From Bolinopsis microptera (taxonomy: Eukaryota; Ctenophora; Tentaculata; Lobata; Bolinopsidae): 64,000 nt of DNA. Of this stretch, positions 37,101 to 48,354 are shown piece by piece (the first letter of the stretch is position 1; each line of letters begins with the position of its first letter). The position numbers and the translations under genes are program-made. The stretch is from NCBI RefSeq assembly GCF_026151205.1, contig NC_087084.1, positions 496,001 through 560,000 on the forward strand, in the 5' to 3' direction. A model generated the notes under the pieces. The model was given only the letters and a program-made list of their open reading frames with translations, was not told where the DNA came from and made no database searches.

Positions 37101-40100
37101 TCAGTTCGGAGCGGAATACCAGTAATCTCTCTCTCTTTGAAAGGGTCCTCACTAAACAGGGCGCCCTATGATGGACAAAAGAAAAACAAGGAGAATAATA
37201 AGAATATATGCGTGTGTAATTTCTTAGCATGTTTATAAACTCTTACACTGTACGTTTAAATATTCTAGAGTCGACTTATTAAGAGGCAGAGCATTATGGA
37301 TGTAAAAACTATCTCGATAAATCAGAATACATCATAATCCATACATAATACATAATACATATGGAGGACATCAACATGCAGTTCAAGGAAAGCTCCCGGT
37401 AAAAGCCACTGTGCAGTGTCACACTAGTATCACTACTAGAACAGATACTATACTGTACTATACTGAAATATGTATCACTCCTACGGATCTCTCTGTACTA
37501 CCTTATCGGACCTTATTTGGACGGACATTAAATGAACGGACATAATTATGAACGGAAATTAATATGAACGCTAGAAGGCATTCAAAACCATCAAAAATCC
37601 GAATTTTTTCATTTTTTTAAACTTTTTTTTATTTCAGCAAATGATTTTTAAATCCATTTTTTATACAGTAAATAAGAAAAGCAGTCGTTAAGCAGTAAAA
37701 ATGTTAAATTATGTGCAAATGATCAGTGTCTAATATCACATATCATCTTCATCAAATGGGTTTTCGTGCTTGAAAAAGTCCATGCTTAAAGCATCAGTGA
37801 TTTCTAGCTTTATGGAAACTTCTTTTATCTAACTACCCCGGTCCTGCATTTCATTGTTAACTTTTAGTTTTACAAGCCATTCGGCGTGTAAAACAAATAA
37901 GTTCCGATAAGGTCCAAATAAGGTCCGATAAGGTATACTGAAATATGCGACATCAATACTGCAGAATAGTATGGCAAAATTATCAAAAACTATCAATAGA
38001 AAGGTTAACAATGAATATAGGTACTAGAGTGTAGTTAGAGTTAAGAGTCATAAGACAAAGCATAACTTCATTACACCACACACATTATGAGATTATGGCA
38101 AAGTATGGAGATCCTATAACGTATTACAATCTTACGAAATTGTGGCAGATATGTATACAGGTATGTGAAAGGAATTTAAACACGAGTATATAGTATAATA
38201 TATAGAATCGGCATTTCAGCCTGAGACATAACCCTTCCTATCTGCGCTTTAAGAAGCAACAAGATACAGGGCACACATTGAGAGATTGAGGCGTATTTGC
38301 ACACATTGAGGCGAATTTGCACACATTGAGGCGTATTTGCACACATTGAGGTGTATTTGCACACATTGAGGCGTATTTGCACACATTGAGGCGAATTTGC
38401 ACACATTGAGGCGTATTTGCACACATTGAGGCGTATTTGCACACATTGAGGCGTATTTGCACACATTGAGGCGTATTTGCACACATTGAGGTGTATTTGC
38501 ACACATTGAGGCGTATTTGCACACATTGAGGTGTATTTGCACACATTGAGGTGTATTTGCACACATTGAGGCGTACTTGCACACATTGAGGCGTATTTGA
38601 AACCCTCGTGACACAAATCTGAAATCAACCAATCAGAACACATCATCCTACCTATAATTTAATGTTAATCCTGTGTAATCCTGTGTAAATCCTGTGTAAT
38701 CCACGTGACACAAACCAACCAATCAGAGCCAAGTATTCACACCATGTGACACAATTCACAAACCAAACAATCAGAACACAGTATTCACACCACGTGACAC
38801 AAACGAACCAATCAGAACACAGTATTAATAACAAAGTAACCAATCAGAACACAGCAAATAAACTCACGCCCACTGGGTGTTCTGCCCCTAGCTGGTAGAC
38901 GGACAGGTGGATCTGGTGGAGGGGGTTCTGGAGCTGCCGTGTGTTCTGTAGGTCCACTTCCTACTTCTACTGTAGGTAACCTTCCTGAGATTAAATCTAC
39001 ATAATGGTAGGGAAAATACGTGGGTGTAATGTACTAAACACTAAGCAAACGGTAAGAGATTAGCACATGTAACCATAGAAACTGCACATGTAACCATAGC
39101 AACTGCACATGTAACCATAGCAACTGCACATGTAACCATAGTAACTGCACATGTTACCATAATAACTGCATATGTAACCATAGTAACTGCACATGTAACC
39201 ATAGTAACTGCACATGTAATCATAGTAACTGCATATATAACCATAGTAACTGCACATGTAACCATAGTAACTGCATATATAACCATAGTAACTGCACTTG
39301 TAACCATAGTAACTGCACATGTAACCATAGTAACTGCACATGTAACCATAGTAACTGCACATGTAACCATAGTAACTGCACATGTAACCATAGTAACTGC
39401 ACATGTAACCATAGTAACTGCACATGTAACCATAGTAACTGCACTTGTAACCATAGTAACTGCACTTGTAACCATAGTAACTAACCATCCAGTTCATCTG
39501 GAGCAGATGGTCTTGTCCTCCTTCTAGACGGTCGTTCCTCATTTTTAGGTCGCACTCTTCGGGACGGAGGTTCCGGCTTCTCCTCCTCCTCCTTGTCAGG
39601 ATGTCTTGTATCTCTGCCTCGTCTCTCAGCTTCTTCTGGTTTCTGTTCCTTTTTCCGGTCGTAAGTTTTTTGTCGAATGGCGTCCATCCGCCCTGAGAGT
39701 TAGTAACGATGGTTAGAATATTAAAATTAAGATTGGGCTAATTTCATTTTCGATTTCATAACCCCGATCTATAGAATCCTTACCGAACAGATTTTTAGTG
39801 TAACCATGGTAACATTACCTTATATGGTAGTGTCAACATGGAGATAATATGGTTACAGTTGAGATATAATACCTGATCCGATCTTATCAGATAAGAACGC
39901 TACAATTGCTCCGTACAACACATCAGGTTCAGCTGACTGGGCAGGGGCAGAGGAGACATTACCCACCACTTCTACCTCTACTTCTACTTCTACTTCTACT
40001 TCTACTTCTACTTCCATCACTTCAGACACTTGCTGCAGACCTCTTCTGTTCTAGATACACCAATACAGTAGTACAGGCTCAAGAAACAACTACAAGGTCA

Positions 40101-43100
40101 AGTGTATATATATATAAAAAGCGGTTGTGTATATATATAATATATATATAACAACCGCTTTTTTATTGTGTAGAAGTTTAGCAAGTTTTACAAGGTAACG
40201 TTACGGTTTCAGATGATTTGGAAAGTTAGTTTCGAATTGAAGGTTACACCAAGCTCAATAAACAAGTAACATTTACAACACAATGCGAAACAAACTACAC
40301 ATGAAAGACGCTGAATAAGAGGGCGGCAGTGAGTTCACATATTTGACCCACTCTGAAGGCACAATAAGTGTAGTTGATATGATGATGAGATTATTACAAT
40401 GTGGTATGTAGTGTTGTTATAAGCTCCTATCCTATATGTGATTGATATTCTTTAATTGTTTGGAATTCAATAATCTGTCTCAGATTTTCGTTTCTAATAA
40501 CATGTGATGTCAGAAGTAGCAATACCATATATGGTATTGTTAACATAGTAACCCTACCATGTAAGGTCAGGTTAGGGCTGTAACCATGGTAACATTACCT
40601 TATATGGTAGCGTTACAATGTATAGCTTTAATAGGTACTCAGTGTAACTAATAATCGAATACCTACGTGATGTTAGAACAATACTGACAGTTATACAGTT
40701 CTAACATTACTGTCTATCATATGTTTAACTCCATTGCTTATTAATTTCACTAAATTATGAAATCAGTTGATCAAACTGCTTCAATCTGACGTACATTTAG
40801 GTCCAATCTTTGCGATGTCTTACAGTATAACAAGCTTAATTTTCAAATCTTTATTTTAAATATTTGAGTCACGTGGTGTAATTAAACCAATCAGAGCACA
40901 GTATTTAAATATGGTGCTCTGATTGGTTAGTTTACTTACGTTTCCTCTCAACGCTCTTGTCCCTCCGGCCCCTCCTCCTCTCCTCACTCTGGTCCCGTCT
41001 AGGTAACCTCTGGGGAGGGGAGGGTTGCTCTGGTTCTCTGGATACTGCACCTGCTCTGGGTGCTGCTCCTGCTGCACCTGTTCTGGGTGCTGACTCAACA
41101 GGTCTTACTGTGTCAGCTTCTATCATTGGGAGGTGTTCTAATTGGTCTCGTTCTGGGGAGATACAGGTTACAGGTTACCATGGTAATATTACCTTAGATA
41201 ATGTTACCATATAAGGCAGTGTAAGTGATATAAACTACTGATTTACCTGTAGGCTCAGGTAGAGTTAACCTCTTGCTACGTTTATTAATCTGAGACTCCC
41301 TCTCTCCTCCTTTCGCTTTCTTGTGCGGAATATCTATCTCGCACCTTGGGAGATGTAATGTTGCTATGGTAACACTACCATATAAGGTGATGTTGCTATG
41401 GTAACACTACCATATAAGGTAATGTTGTTAAGGTAATACTACCATATAAGGTAATGTTGCTATGGTAACACTACCATATTATAAGGTAATTTTGAGTGAT
41501 TAGAATAGTTAAACATGCGGTTTGCAGTCGAGTGTGCCGATTTCTCAAAATTTTACGTTGCTTTTAGTGGATGATATGTTACAATAAGATATGAGGAGTA
41601 GAACAGAGAGAGAGAGAAGATATGAGCATAGTTTTATATTTTAATATTTAGCACAGTAAAAGAAATCAGTTTAGAAGTCGAGTCGGATCAAGCCGTTTTT
41701 TAAAGAGAAAATATCTTCATCCAAGAAAAAAGAAATAGCTATTTTTATAGAGAAAAACATGCACATCCTTCCTAACGAAAAGGCATCTGTACATAAATTT
41801 CTGAGAAAGAAGAAAGCGGTAATTTCAAATTCCCCGTTTCAAAACCCACCATTTCCTATACGGGAAATACAAATACCCCAAATCTCGTTCATCGTCTTCT
41901 TCAATATCTTCACTAGTAAAAATATTATTTCCATATAAGGCAATGTTGATTAACAATTTATAACATGGTAGCAAAACCATATAAGGCAATGTTGGAGTTA
42001 TCATAATCATAATTACTAATATGTTTGTACTGTTGGTACTTGGTAGCGTTATTATTCGCTCCTCTGTATACAGTATGCACTATTCAGTATGCACTATTCA
42101 GTATGCACTATACAGTATGCACTATACAGTATGCATTATGCACATACGCAATTATATTAAAAACTAAACTTAATGCACTTACTCAAGGATAAATACCATA
42201 ACGTTCAGCTAACTACTGATTATCCCTAACAAGGCACTCTGGATTACATTTTATTAACAGCTTTAGTGTCACCATGGCAACAATACCATATAAGGTAATT
42301 TTACGAAGGTAATGTTCGAGTAATGTCAGCGGTGGAGACATGATCCCTTGTTTAGAACTTTTATTTAATAATAATTTATTTAATAATAAGGTAATGTTAC
42401 GAAGGTAACACTACCATATTAGGTAATATTAGCATGCTAACACTAAAACTGTCAGACCTCTTGTTCGTTTTAGGAGCGCATGGCAGCCTTGTGAAGTTTA
42501 CTCATTATCTATAATCTGGCAGCTGGCTCATGTTTTACCCTATCGGCCTGTGAATACATAGTTATTTTGCAAACTTTCGTGTTTTAACTTAATTAATTTC
42601 TTTTTTCTCTTGTTCTTTTTGCGTGAACTCATCGATATAATATGCGTGGTGTATGTTTGGTGGCCATTGCATGGTACTATAAACTTGAAAATTTTAGCTG
42701 CATTTCATCTCATCTCATTCCATTATTTTCATAATTCATAAATATCATATGATTTGATTATTAATTGACTGGATTGGTAATTTATTTTATTGATGATTAA
42801 CTTGATTAGTAATTAATTGTGGGGTTATATCTGATTTCGGGTGGGCCCATGCTTGTACAGGAGTTGCATCTGCACTCGATATCAAGTCATTTGATTACAT
42901 ACATTTTAAGTATTTTGCATAATAAACTAGCTTGCAAATCCACACTTTCTCCCAAAGTACATATATTTTGTAGTTTATTCCATTGTGTTATTTGTATGTA
43001 ATTGATCGATTTAAAAGATTTCAATACAAAATTTAAAAACAAATACTCTTAAACCCAGAGGTTTAATGTTAGCTAACCTCTTAAACCCAGACATTATTAG

Positions 43101-46100
43101 CTAACCTCTTAAACCCGGACATTATAAGCTAACCTCTTAAACCCGGACATTATTAGCTAACCTCTTAAACCCGGACACTATTAGCTAACTTCTTAAACCC
43201 GGACACTATTAACTAACCTCTTAAACCCGGACATTATAAGCTAACCTCTTAAACCCGGACATTATTAGCTAACCTCTTAAACCCGGACACTATTAGCTAA
43301 CCTCTTAAACCCGGACACTATTAACTAACCTCTTAAACCCGGACATTATAAGCTAACCTCTTAAACCCGGACATTATTAGCTAACCTCTTAAACCCGGAC
43401 ACTATTAGCTAACCTCTTAAACCCGGACACTATTAGCTAACTTCTTAAACCCGGACACTATTAACTAACCTCTTAAACCCGGACATTATTAGCTAACCTC
43501 TTAAACCCGGACATTATAAGCTAACCTCTTAAACCCGGACATTATTAGCTAACCTCTTAAACCCGGACACTATTAGCTAACTTCTTAAACCTGGACACTA
43601 TTAGCTAACCTCTTAAACCCGGACATTATTAGCTAACCTCTTAAACCCGGACACTATTAGCTAACCTCTTAAACCCGGACATTATTAGCTAACCTCTTAA
43701 ACCCGGACACTATTAGCTAACTTCTTAAACCCGGACACTATTAACTAACCTCTTAAACCCGGACATTATTAGCTAACCTCTTAAACCCGGACATTATAAG
43801 CTAACCTCTTAAACCCGGACACTATTAGCTAACCTCTTAAACCCGGACATTATTAGCTAACCTCTTAAACCCGGACACTATTAGCTAACCTTTTAAACCC
43901 GGACACTATTAGCTAACCTCTTAAACCCGGACACTATTAGCTAACCTCTTAAACCCGGACACTATTAGCTAACCTCTTAAACCCGGACATTATTAACTAA
44001 CCTCTTAAACCCGGACATTATTAGCTAACCTCTTAAACCCGGACATTATTAGCTAACTTCTTAAACCTGGACACTATTAGCTAACCTCTTAAACCCGGAC
44101 ATTATTAGCTAACCTCTTAAACCCGGACATTATTAGCTTACCTCTTAAACCCGGACATTATTAACTAACCTCTTAAACCCGGACATTATTAACTAACCTC
44201 TTAAACCCGGACACTATTAACTAACCTCTTAAACCCGGACATTATTAGCTAACCTCTTAAACCCGGACACTATTAGCTAACCTCTTAAACCCGGACATTA
44301 TTAACTAACCTCTTAAACCTGGACACTATTAGCTAACCTCTTAAACTCGGACACTATTAGCTAACCTCTTAAACCCGGACATTATTAGCTTACCTCTTAA
44401 ACCCGGACATTATTAGCTAACCTCTTAAACCCGGACATTATTAGCTAACCTCTTAAACCCGGACACTATTAGCTAACCTCTTAAACCCGGACATTATTAG
44501 CTAACCTCTTAAACCCGGACATTATTAACTAACCTCTTAAACCCGGGCACTATTAGCTAACCTCTTAAGCCCGGACACTATTAGCTAACCTCTTAAACCC
44601 GGACACTATTAGCTAACCTCTTAAACCCGGACACTATTAGCTAACCTCTTAAACCCGGACACTATTAGCTAACCTCTTAAACCCGGACATTATTAACTAA
44701 CCTCTTAAACCCGGACACTATTAGCTAACCTCTTAAACCCGGACACTATTAGCTAACCTCTTAAACCCGGACACTATTAGCTAACCTCTTAAACCCGGAC
44801 ACTATTAGCTAACCTCTTAAACCCGGACATTATTGACTAACTTCTTAAACCCGGGCACTATTAACTAACCTCTTAAACCCGGACACTATTAGCTAACCTC
44901 TTAAACCTGGACATTATTAGCTAACCTCTTAAACCCGGACACTATTAGCTAACCTCTTAAACCCGGACACTATTAGCTAACCTCTTAAACCCGGACACTA
45001 TTAGCTAACCTCTTAAACCCGGACATTATTAGCTAACCTCTTAAACCCGGACACTATTAGCTAACCTCTTAAACCCGGACACTATTAGCTAACCTCTTAA
45101 ACCCGGACATTATTAACTAACCTCTTAAACCTGGACACTATTAGCTAACCTCTTAAACCTGGACATTATTAGCTAACCTCTTAAACCCGGACACTATTAG
45201 CTAACCTCTTAAGCCCGGACACTATTAGCTAACCTCTTAAACCCGGACATTATTAGCTAACCTCTTAAACCCAGACATTATTAGCTAACCTCTTAAACCC
45301 GGACACTATTAGCTAACCTCTTAAACCCGGACACTATTAGCTAACCTCTTAAACCCGGACACTATTAGCTAACCTCTTAAACCCGGACATTATTGACTAA
45401 CCTCTTAAACCCGGACACTATTAACTAACCTCTTAAACCCGGACACTATTAGCTAACCTCTTAAACCTGGACATTATTAGCTAACCTCTTAAACCCGGAC
45501 ACTATTAGCTAACCTCTTAAGCCCGGACACTATTAGCTAACCTCTTAAACCCGGACATTATTAGCTAACCTCTTAAACCCGGACACTATTATCTAACCTC
45601 TGAAACCCGGACATTATTAACTAACCTCTTAAACCCGGACATTATTAACTAACCTCTTAAACCCGGACACTATTAGCTAACTTCTTAAACCCGGACATTA
45701 TTAGCTAACCTCTTAAACCCGGACATTATTAGCTAACCTCTTAAACCCGGACATTATTAGCTAACTTCTTAAACCTGGACACTATTAGCTAACCTCTTAA
45801 ACCCGGACATTATTAGCTAACCTCTTAAACCCGGACATTATTAGCTTACCTCTTAAACCCGGACATTATTAACTAACCTCTTAAACCCGGACATTATTAA
45901 CTAACCTCTTAAACCCGGACACTACTAACTAACCTCTTAAACCCGGACATTATTAGCTAACCTCTTAAACCCGGACACTATTAGCTAACCTCTTAAACCC
46001 GGACATTATTAACTAACCTCTTAAACCTGGACACTATTAGCTAACCTCTTAAACTCGGACACTATTAGCTAACCTCTTAAACCCGGACATTATTAGCTTA

Positions 46101-48004
46101 CCTCTTAAACCCGGACATTATTAGCTAACCTCTTAAACCCGGACATTATTAGCTAACCTCTTAAACCCGGACACTATTAGCTAACCTCTTAAACCCGGAC
46201 ATTATTAGCTAACCTCTTAAACCCGGACATTATTAACTAACCTCTTAAACCCGGGCACTATTAGCTAACCTCTTAAGCCCGGACACTATTAGCTAACCTC
46301 TTAAACCCGGACACTATTAGCTAACCTCTTAAACCCGGACACTATTAGCTAACCTCTTAAACCCGGACACTATTAGCTAACCTCTTAAACCCGGACATTA
46401 TTAACTAACCTCTTAAACCCGGACACTATTAGCTAACCTCTTAAACCCGGACACTATTAGCTAACCTCTTAAACCCGGACACTATTAGCTAACCTCTTAA
46501 ACCCGGACACTATTAGCTAACCTCTTAAACCCGGACATTATTGACTAACTTCTTAAACCCGGACACTATTAACTAACCTCTTAAACCCGGACACTATTAG
46601 CTAACCTCTTAAACCTGGACATTATTAGCTAACCTCTTAAACCCGGACACTATTAGCTAACCTCTTAAACCCGGACACTATTAGCTAACCTCTTAAACCC
46701 GGACACTATTAGCTAACCTCTTAAACCCGGACATTATTAGCTAACCTCTTAAACCCGGACACTATTAGCTAACCTCTTAAACCCGGACACTATTAGCTAA
46801 CCTCTTAAACCCGGACATTATTAACTAACCTCTTAAACCTGGACACTATTAGCTAACCTCTTAAACCTGGACATTATTAGCTAACCTCTTAAACCCGGAC
46901 ACTATTAGCTAACCTCTTAAGCCCGGACACTATTAGCTAACCTCTTAAACCCGGACATTATTAGCTAACCTCTTAAACCCAGACATTATTAGCTAACCTC
47001 TTAAACCCGGACACTATTAGCTAACCTCTTAAACCCGGACACTATTAGCTAACCTCTTAAACCCGGACACTATTAGCTAACCTCTTAAACCCGGACATTA
47101 TTGACTAACCTCTTAAACCCGGACACTATTAACTAACCTCTTAAACCCGGACACTATTAGCTAACCTCTTAAACCTGGACATTATTAGCTAACCTCTTAA
47201 ACCCGGACACTATTAGCTAACCTCTTAAGCCCGGACACTATTAGCTAACCTCTTAAACCCGGACATTATTAGCTAACCTCTTAAACCCGGACACTATTAT
47301 CTAACCTCTGAAACCCGGACATTATTAACTAACCTCTTAAACCCGGACATTATTAACTAACCTCTTAAACCCGGACACTATTAGCTAACTTCTTAAACCC
47401 GGACATTATTAGCTAACCTCTTAAACCCGGACATTATTAGCTAACCTCTTAAACCCGGACATTATTAACTAACCTCTTAAACCCGGACATTATTAACTAA
47501 CCTCTTAAACCCGGACACTACAGATGGGATATCAACCCTCGTCTTAACTTTGGAAGTTTCCTCATTCTTCTGTTTTATTGCTTTTAGTCCATCTAGTGTT
47601 TCTTTGTTGCCGTGTACTATACCTGGTATATACACAAGATGGTTAACAGTGACACTACCATATAAGGTAATGCTACCATGGTAACACTATCATAATAATA
47701 AGGTAATGCTACCATGGTAACACTACCATATAAGGTAATGCTACCCTGGTAACACTACCATATAAGGTAATGTGCAGATAACTTACAGCCAGTAACTGAC
47801 CCTTACAGCCAGTAACTGACCCTTACAGCCAGTAACTGACCCTTACAGCCAGTAACTGACCCTTACAGCCAGTAACTGACCCTTTGATAGCGGTTTAAGT
47901 AAACTCCCCCCCCCCCCCCCCCCCCTTAAAGTAAACTCACCTCGTATATCATCTAGTATCTTGCTGATATCACCTTTAGAATCAGATCTCTTAACTTCAC
48001 CCAT
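23567..48004 (-). CDS. Unnamed large disordered protein with C-terminal death domain (12 exons)
   Basis: Exons from 5' to 3' on the minus strand: 48004-47941, 47616-47522, 41337-41247, 41152-40940, 40040-39873, 39692-39486, 38984-38868, 37151-36882, 26829-26758, 26597-26535, 25809-25665, 25155-23567. All junctions fit GT-AG and phases chain, giving about 1030 residues if one base is discounted in the last exon. The N-terminus MGEVKRSDSKGD is followed by charged stretches, an EV repeat (about residues 165-182), Arg/Glu-rich disorder, Pro-rich segments and SPxxxSER motifs. The last 70 residues are a death domain: WKELAQRLGYENSQI, then ALLDHWSRLPESKLDDLL and LWKTADTLDK. Death domains recruit partner proteins in apoptotic and inflammatory scaffolds; the partner here is unknown. 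The exon 3 and exon 5 acceptors are weak. A further upstream exon at 52406-52350 is possible. Confidence 0.7.
24862..24973 (-). repeat. 27-bp coding repeat, LSPLPSERD, four to five copies
   Basis: Nearly identical 27-bp units inside the terminal exon give in-frame nonapeptide repeats; the Ser-Pro pairs are potential proline-directed phosphorylation sites. Confidence 0.85.
25291..25464 (-). CDS. Possible alternative terminal exon
   Basis: After the acceptor TTGTAG a phase-2 frame stays open for about 57 codons (RTLQKPKSTTSDSPCLKSE at the start, LIDHNEQ at the end) and then stops. The incoming phase matches the exon ending at 25665. Using it would give a protein without the death domain. Only phase and frame support it. 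Confidence 0.35.
   Translation of the reverse strand, partial: CRRTLQKPKSTTSDSPCLKSEPSKSDGTLPPPLADVKQKNVDFQKLRQNVLIDHNEQ
25665..25809 (-). CDS. Exon 11 of the death-domain gene, source of a duplicated 3' splice site block
   Basis: Encodes YESPLSPSYRSKSPSEREME and a short coiled-coil helix (LAARLEALKKEVNSVI). The chosen donor is AAG/GTAACT at 25664, phase 2. The first 76 bases of this exon together with its acceptor are repeated four more times just upstream. Confidence 0.8.
25810..26455 (-). repeat. Four extra copies of exon 11's 5' part and acceptor, plus a GGTAATTAGT array
   Basis: Copies of the acceptor (CCCCAG then ATTACGAGTCC) lie at 25917, 26045, 26173 and 26310 in addition to the real one at 25809. 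Between copies and at 26318-26455 is a 10-bp repeat, GGTAATTAGT. The copied exon part breaks off after GCAGCT.. on the plus strand at the same base each time. Confidence 0.9.
26837..35900. repeat. 9.1 kb homogeneous array of a 32-bp unit, about 283 copies
   Basis: The unit contains AACTTGAAGTGACTGTCAGT followed by AGTTGAGTGGGT. Almost all copies are identical; the few changes cluster near the right end (34790, 35077, 35109, 35143) plus one at 28489. On the minus strand the unit contains CTACTGACAG, a branch-point-like string, and the array ends 7 bases from the acceptor of the 26829 exon. Confidence 0.97.
35901..36772. repeat. Scrambled, highly degenerate continuation of the 32-bp array
   Basis: Fragments such as ACTTGAAGTGACT, GTCAGTA and GAGTGG recur at irregular spacing with many indels. 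The change from near-perfect to scrambled copies is abrupt. Confidence 0.7.
36773..36881 (-). repeat. CCAAT/CACGTG repeat abutting a splice donor, three copies
   Basis: The unit has CAACCAATCAGAACACAG and ACACGTGA. On the minus strand the intron begins GTGTGTTCTGATTGG, so the first unit includes the donor of the 37151-36882 exon. Confidence 0.85.
36882..37151 (-). CDS. Exon 8 of the death-domain gene
   Basis: A 90-codon exon, phase 1 to phase 1, with SKRERLLVFRSELTSQ, MSHNYNTTERCGHAEFLERL and a basic, Cys-containing end (RRRLLCCSHTAPN). It is helical and amphipathic in part, unlike its low-complexity neighbours. No domain recognised. Confidence 0.75.
37501..37933. mobile_element. MITE, second intact copy of the CCTTATCGGAC family
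   Basis: Left end CCTTATCGGACCTTATTTGG, right end its complement GTCCAAATAAGGTCCGATAAGG trimmed by a few bases, with TA on each side (37499-37500, 37934-37935). Lies in an intron of the death-domain gene. Confidence 0.8.
38279..38600. repeat. 20-bp tandem repeat, 16 copies
   Basis: Unit CACATTGAGGCGTATTTGCA with occasional changes. Intronic; all Cys/Val/Gln frames are artefacts. Confidence 0.95.
38626..38867 (-). repeat. CCAAT/CACGTG repeat near a splice donor
   Basis: Four or five imperfect copies with CCAATCAGAACACAG and CACGTGACAC. The donor of the 38984-38868 exon lies at the right edge. Confidence 0.8.
39062..39485 (-). repeat. 21-bp X-box repeat abutting a splice donor, about 20 copies
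   Basis: The unit is GTAACCATAGTAAC followed by TGCACAT. The 14-mer matches the RFX X-box form GTHNYYATRRNAAC. On the minus strand the array starts at the donor of the 39692-39486 exon (GATG then GTTAGTTACTATGG). Confidence 0.9.
39785..41490 (-). repeat. Dispersed X-box/CArG module in several introns
   Basis: Copies of a short module with GTTGCTATGGTAAC or GTAACCATGGTAAC next to CCATATAAGG or its complement occur at 39800-39850, 40535-40615, 41178-41218 and 41360-41485 (four tandem copies). The 94-bp intron at 41153-41246 is largely made of it. Similar copies occur at 41930-41990, 42265-42310 and 42395-42440. Confidence 0.75.
42441..43046. other. AT-rich intron segment, nothing recognised
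   Basis: No exon, array or known motif cluster seen in this part of the 6.2 kb intron. Confidence 0.5.
43047..47521 (-). repeat. 4.5 kb array of a 28-bp unit with a 1,708-bp higher-order period
   Basis: The unit is about ATTAGCTAACCTCTTAAACC followed by CGGACACT; roughly 160 copies. Rare variants recur exactly 1,708 bp apart (61 units): TTAAACTCGGAC at 44341 and 46049, and CCCGGGCACTATTAGC near 44545 and 46253. On the minus strand the array starts at the donor of the 47616-47522 exon. Confidence 0.95.
47522..47616 (-). CDS. Exon 2 of the death-domain gene
   Basis: Encodes a short charged helix (ETLDGLKAIKQKNEETSKV); acceptor GGTATAG, phase 1 in and phase 0 out. Its donor is the first base pair of the 28-bp array. 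Confidence 0.7.
47640..47940 (-). repeat. Intron 1: X-box/CArG copies, 20-bp repeat and C19 run
   Basis: 47645-47772 has tandem TACCATGGTAACACTACC/CCATATAAGG modules. 47782-47882 has five copies of CTTACAGCCAGTAACTGACC. 47907-47925 is poly(C), next to the donor of exon 1. Confidence 0.85.
47941..48004 (-). CDS. Exon 1 candidate of the death-domain gene with ATG
   Basis: ATG at 48004-48002 opens MGEVKRSDSKGDISKIL and runs to a strong donor (G/GTGAGT) in phase 1. Alternatively the acceptor TGAAG just after the ATG would join an upstream phase-1 exon, such as the possible one at 52406-52350, making the Met internal to an intron. Confidence 0.55.
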
Positions 48005-48049
48005 TGTAGAACATTACCATGTTAACACACACTCTCACTTCATCCTACC

Positions 48050-48235
48050 TAACTGTAGTTACAAGTTAGATGTGGCAATATCACCATGGTAACACCACCA
48101 TATTAGGTAATATCACCATGGTAACACTACCATATAAGGCAATATTACCATGTTAAAACTACCATACAAGGCAATATTACCATGGTAACAGTACCATAAA
48201 AACAGTTCCATAAAAACCATATTACCACGGTAATA
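48050..48235. repeat. X-box/CArG tandem copies upstream of exon 1
   Basis: Four to five copies with ACCATGGTAACAC and CCATATAAGGCAATATTACC, immediately upstream of the first candidate exon. Confidence 0.75.
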
Positions 48236-48354
48236 CTTTCCGTTATCGTCGTTAATTTCGTGAAAATAAAAGAGCTCCGCAATTAATTTTTAAATTTGTA
48301 AAACAAACTTATATGTTGAAGCTTTTACACTCGTGTGTTAGACGTGTGTTGCAC

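Noticed and set aside
38176-38646. Cys/Gln/Asn-rich secreted-looking repeats
   Set aside because: 20-bp array with a 60-bp frame cycle; intronic in the death-domain gene.
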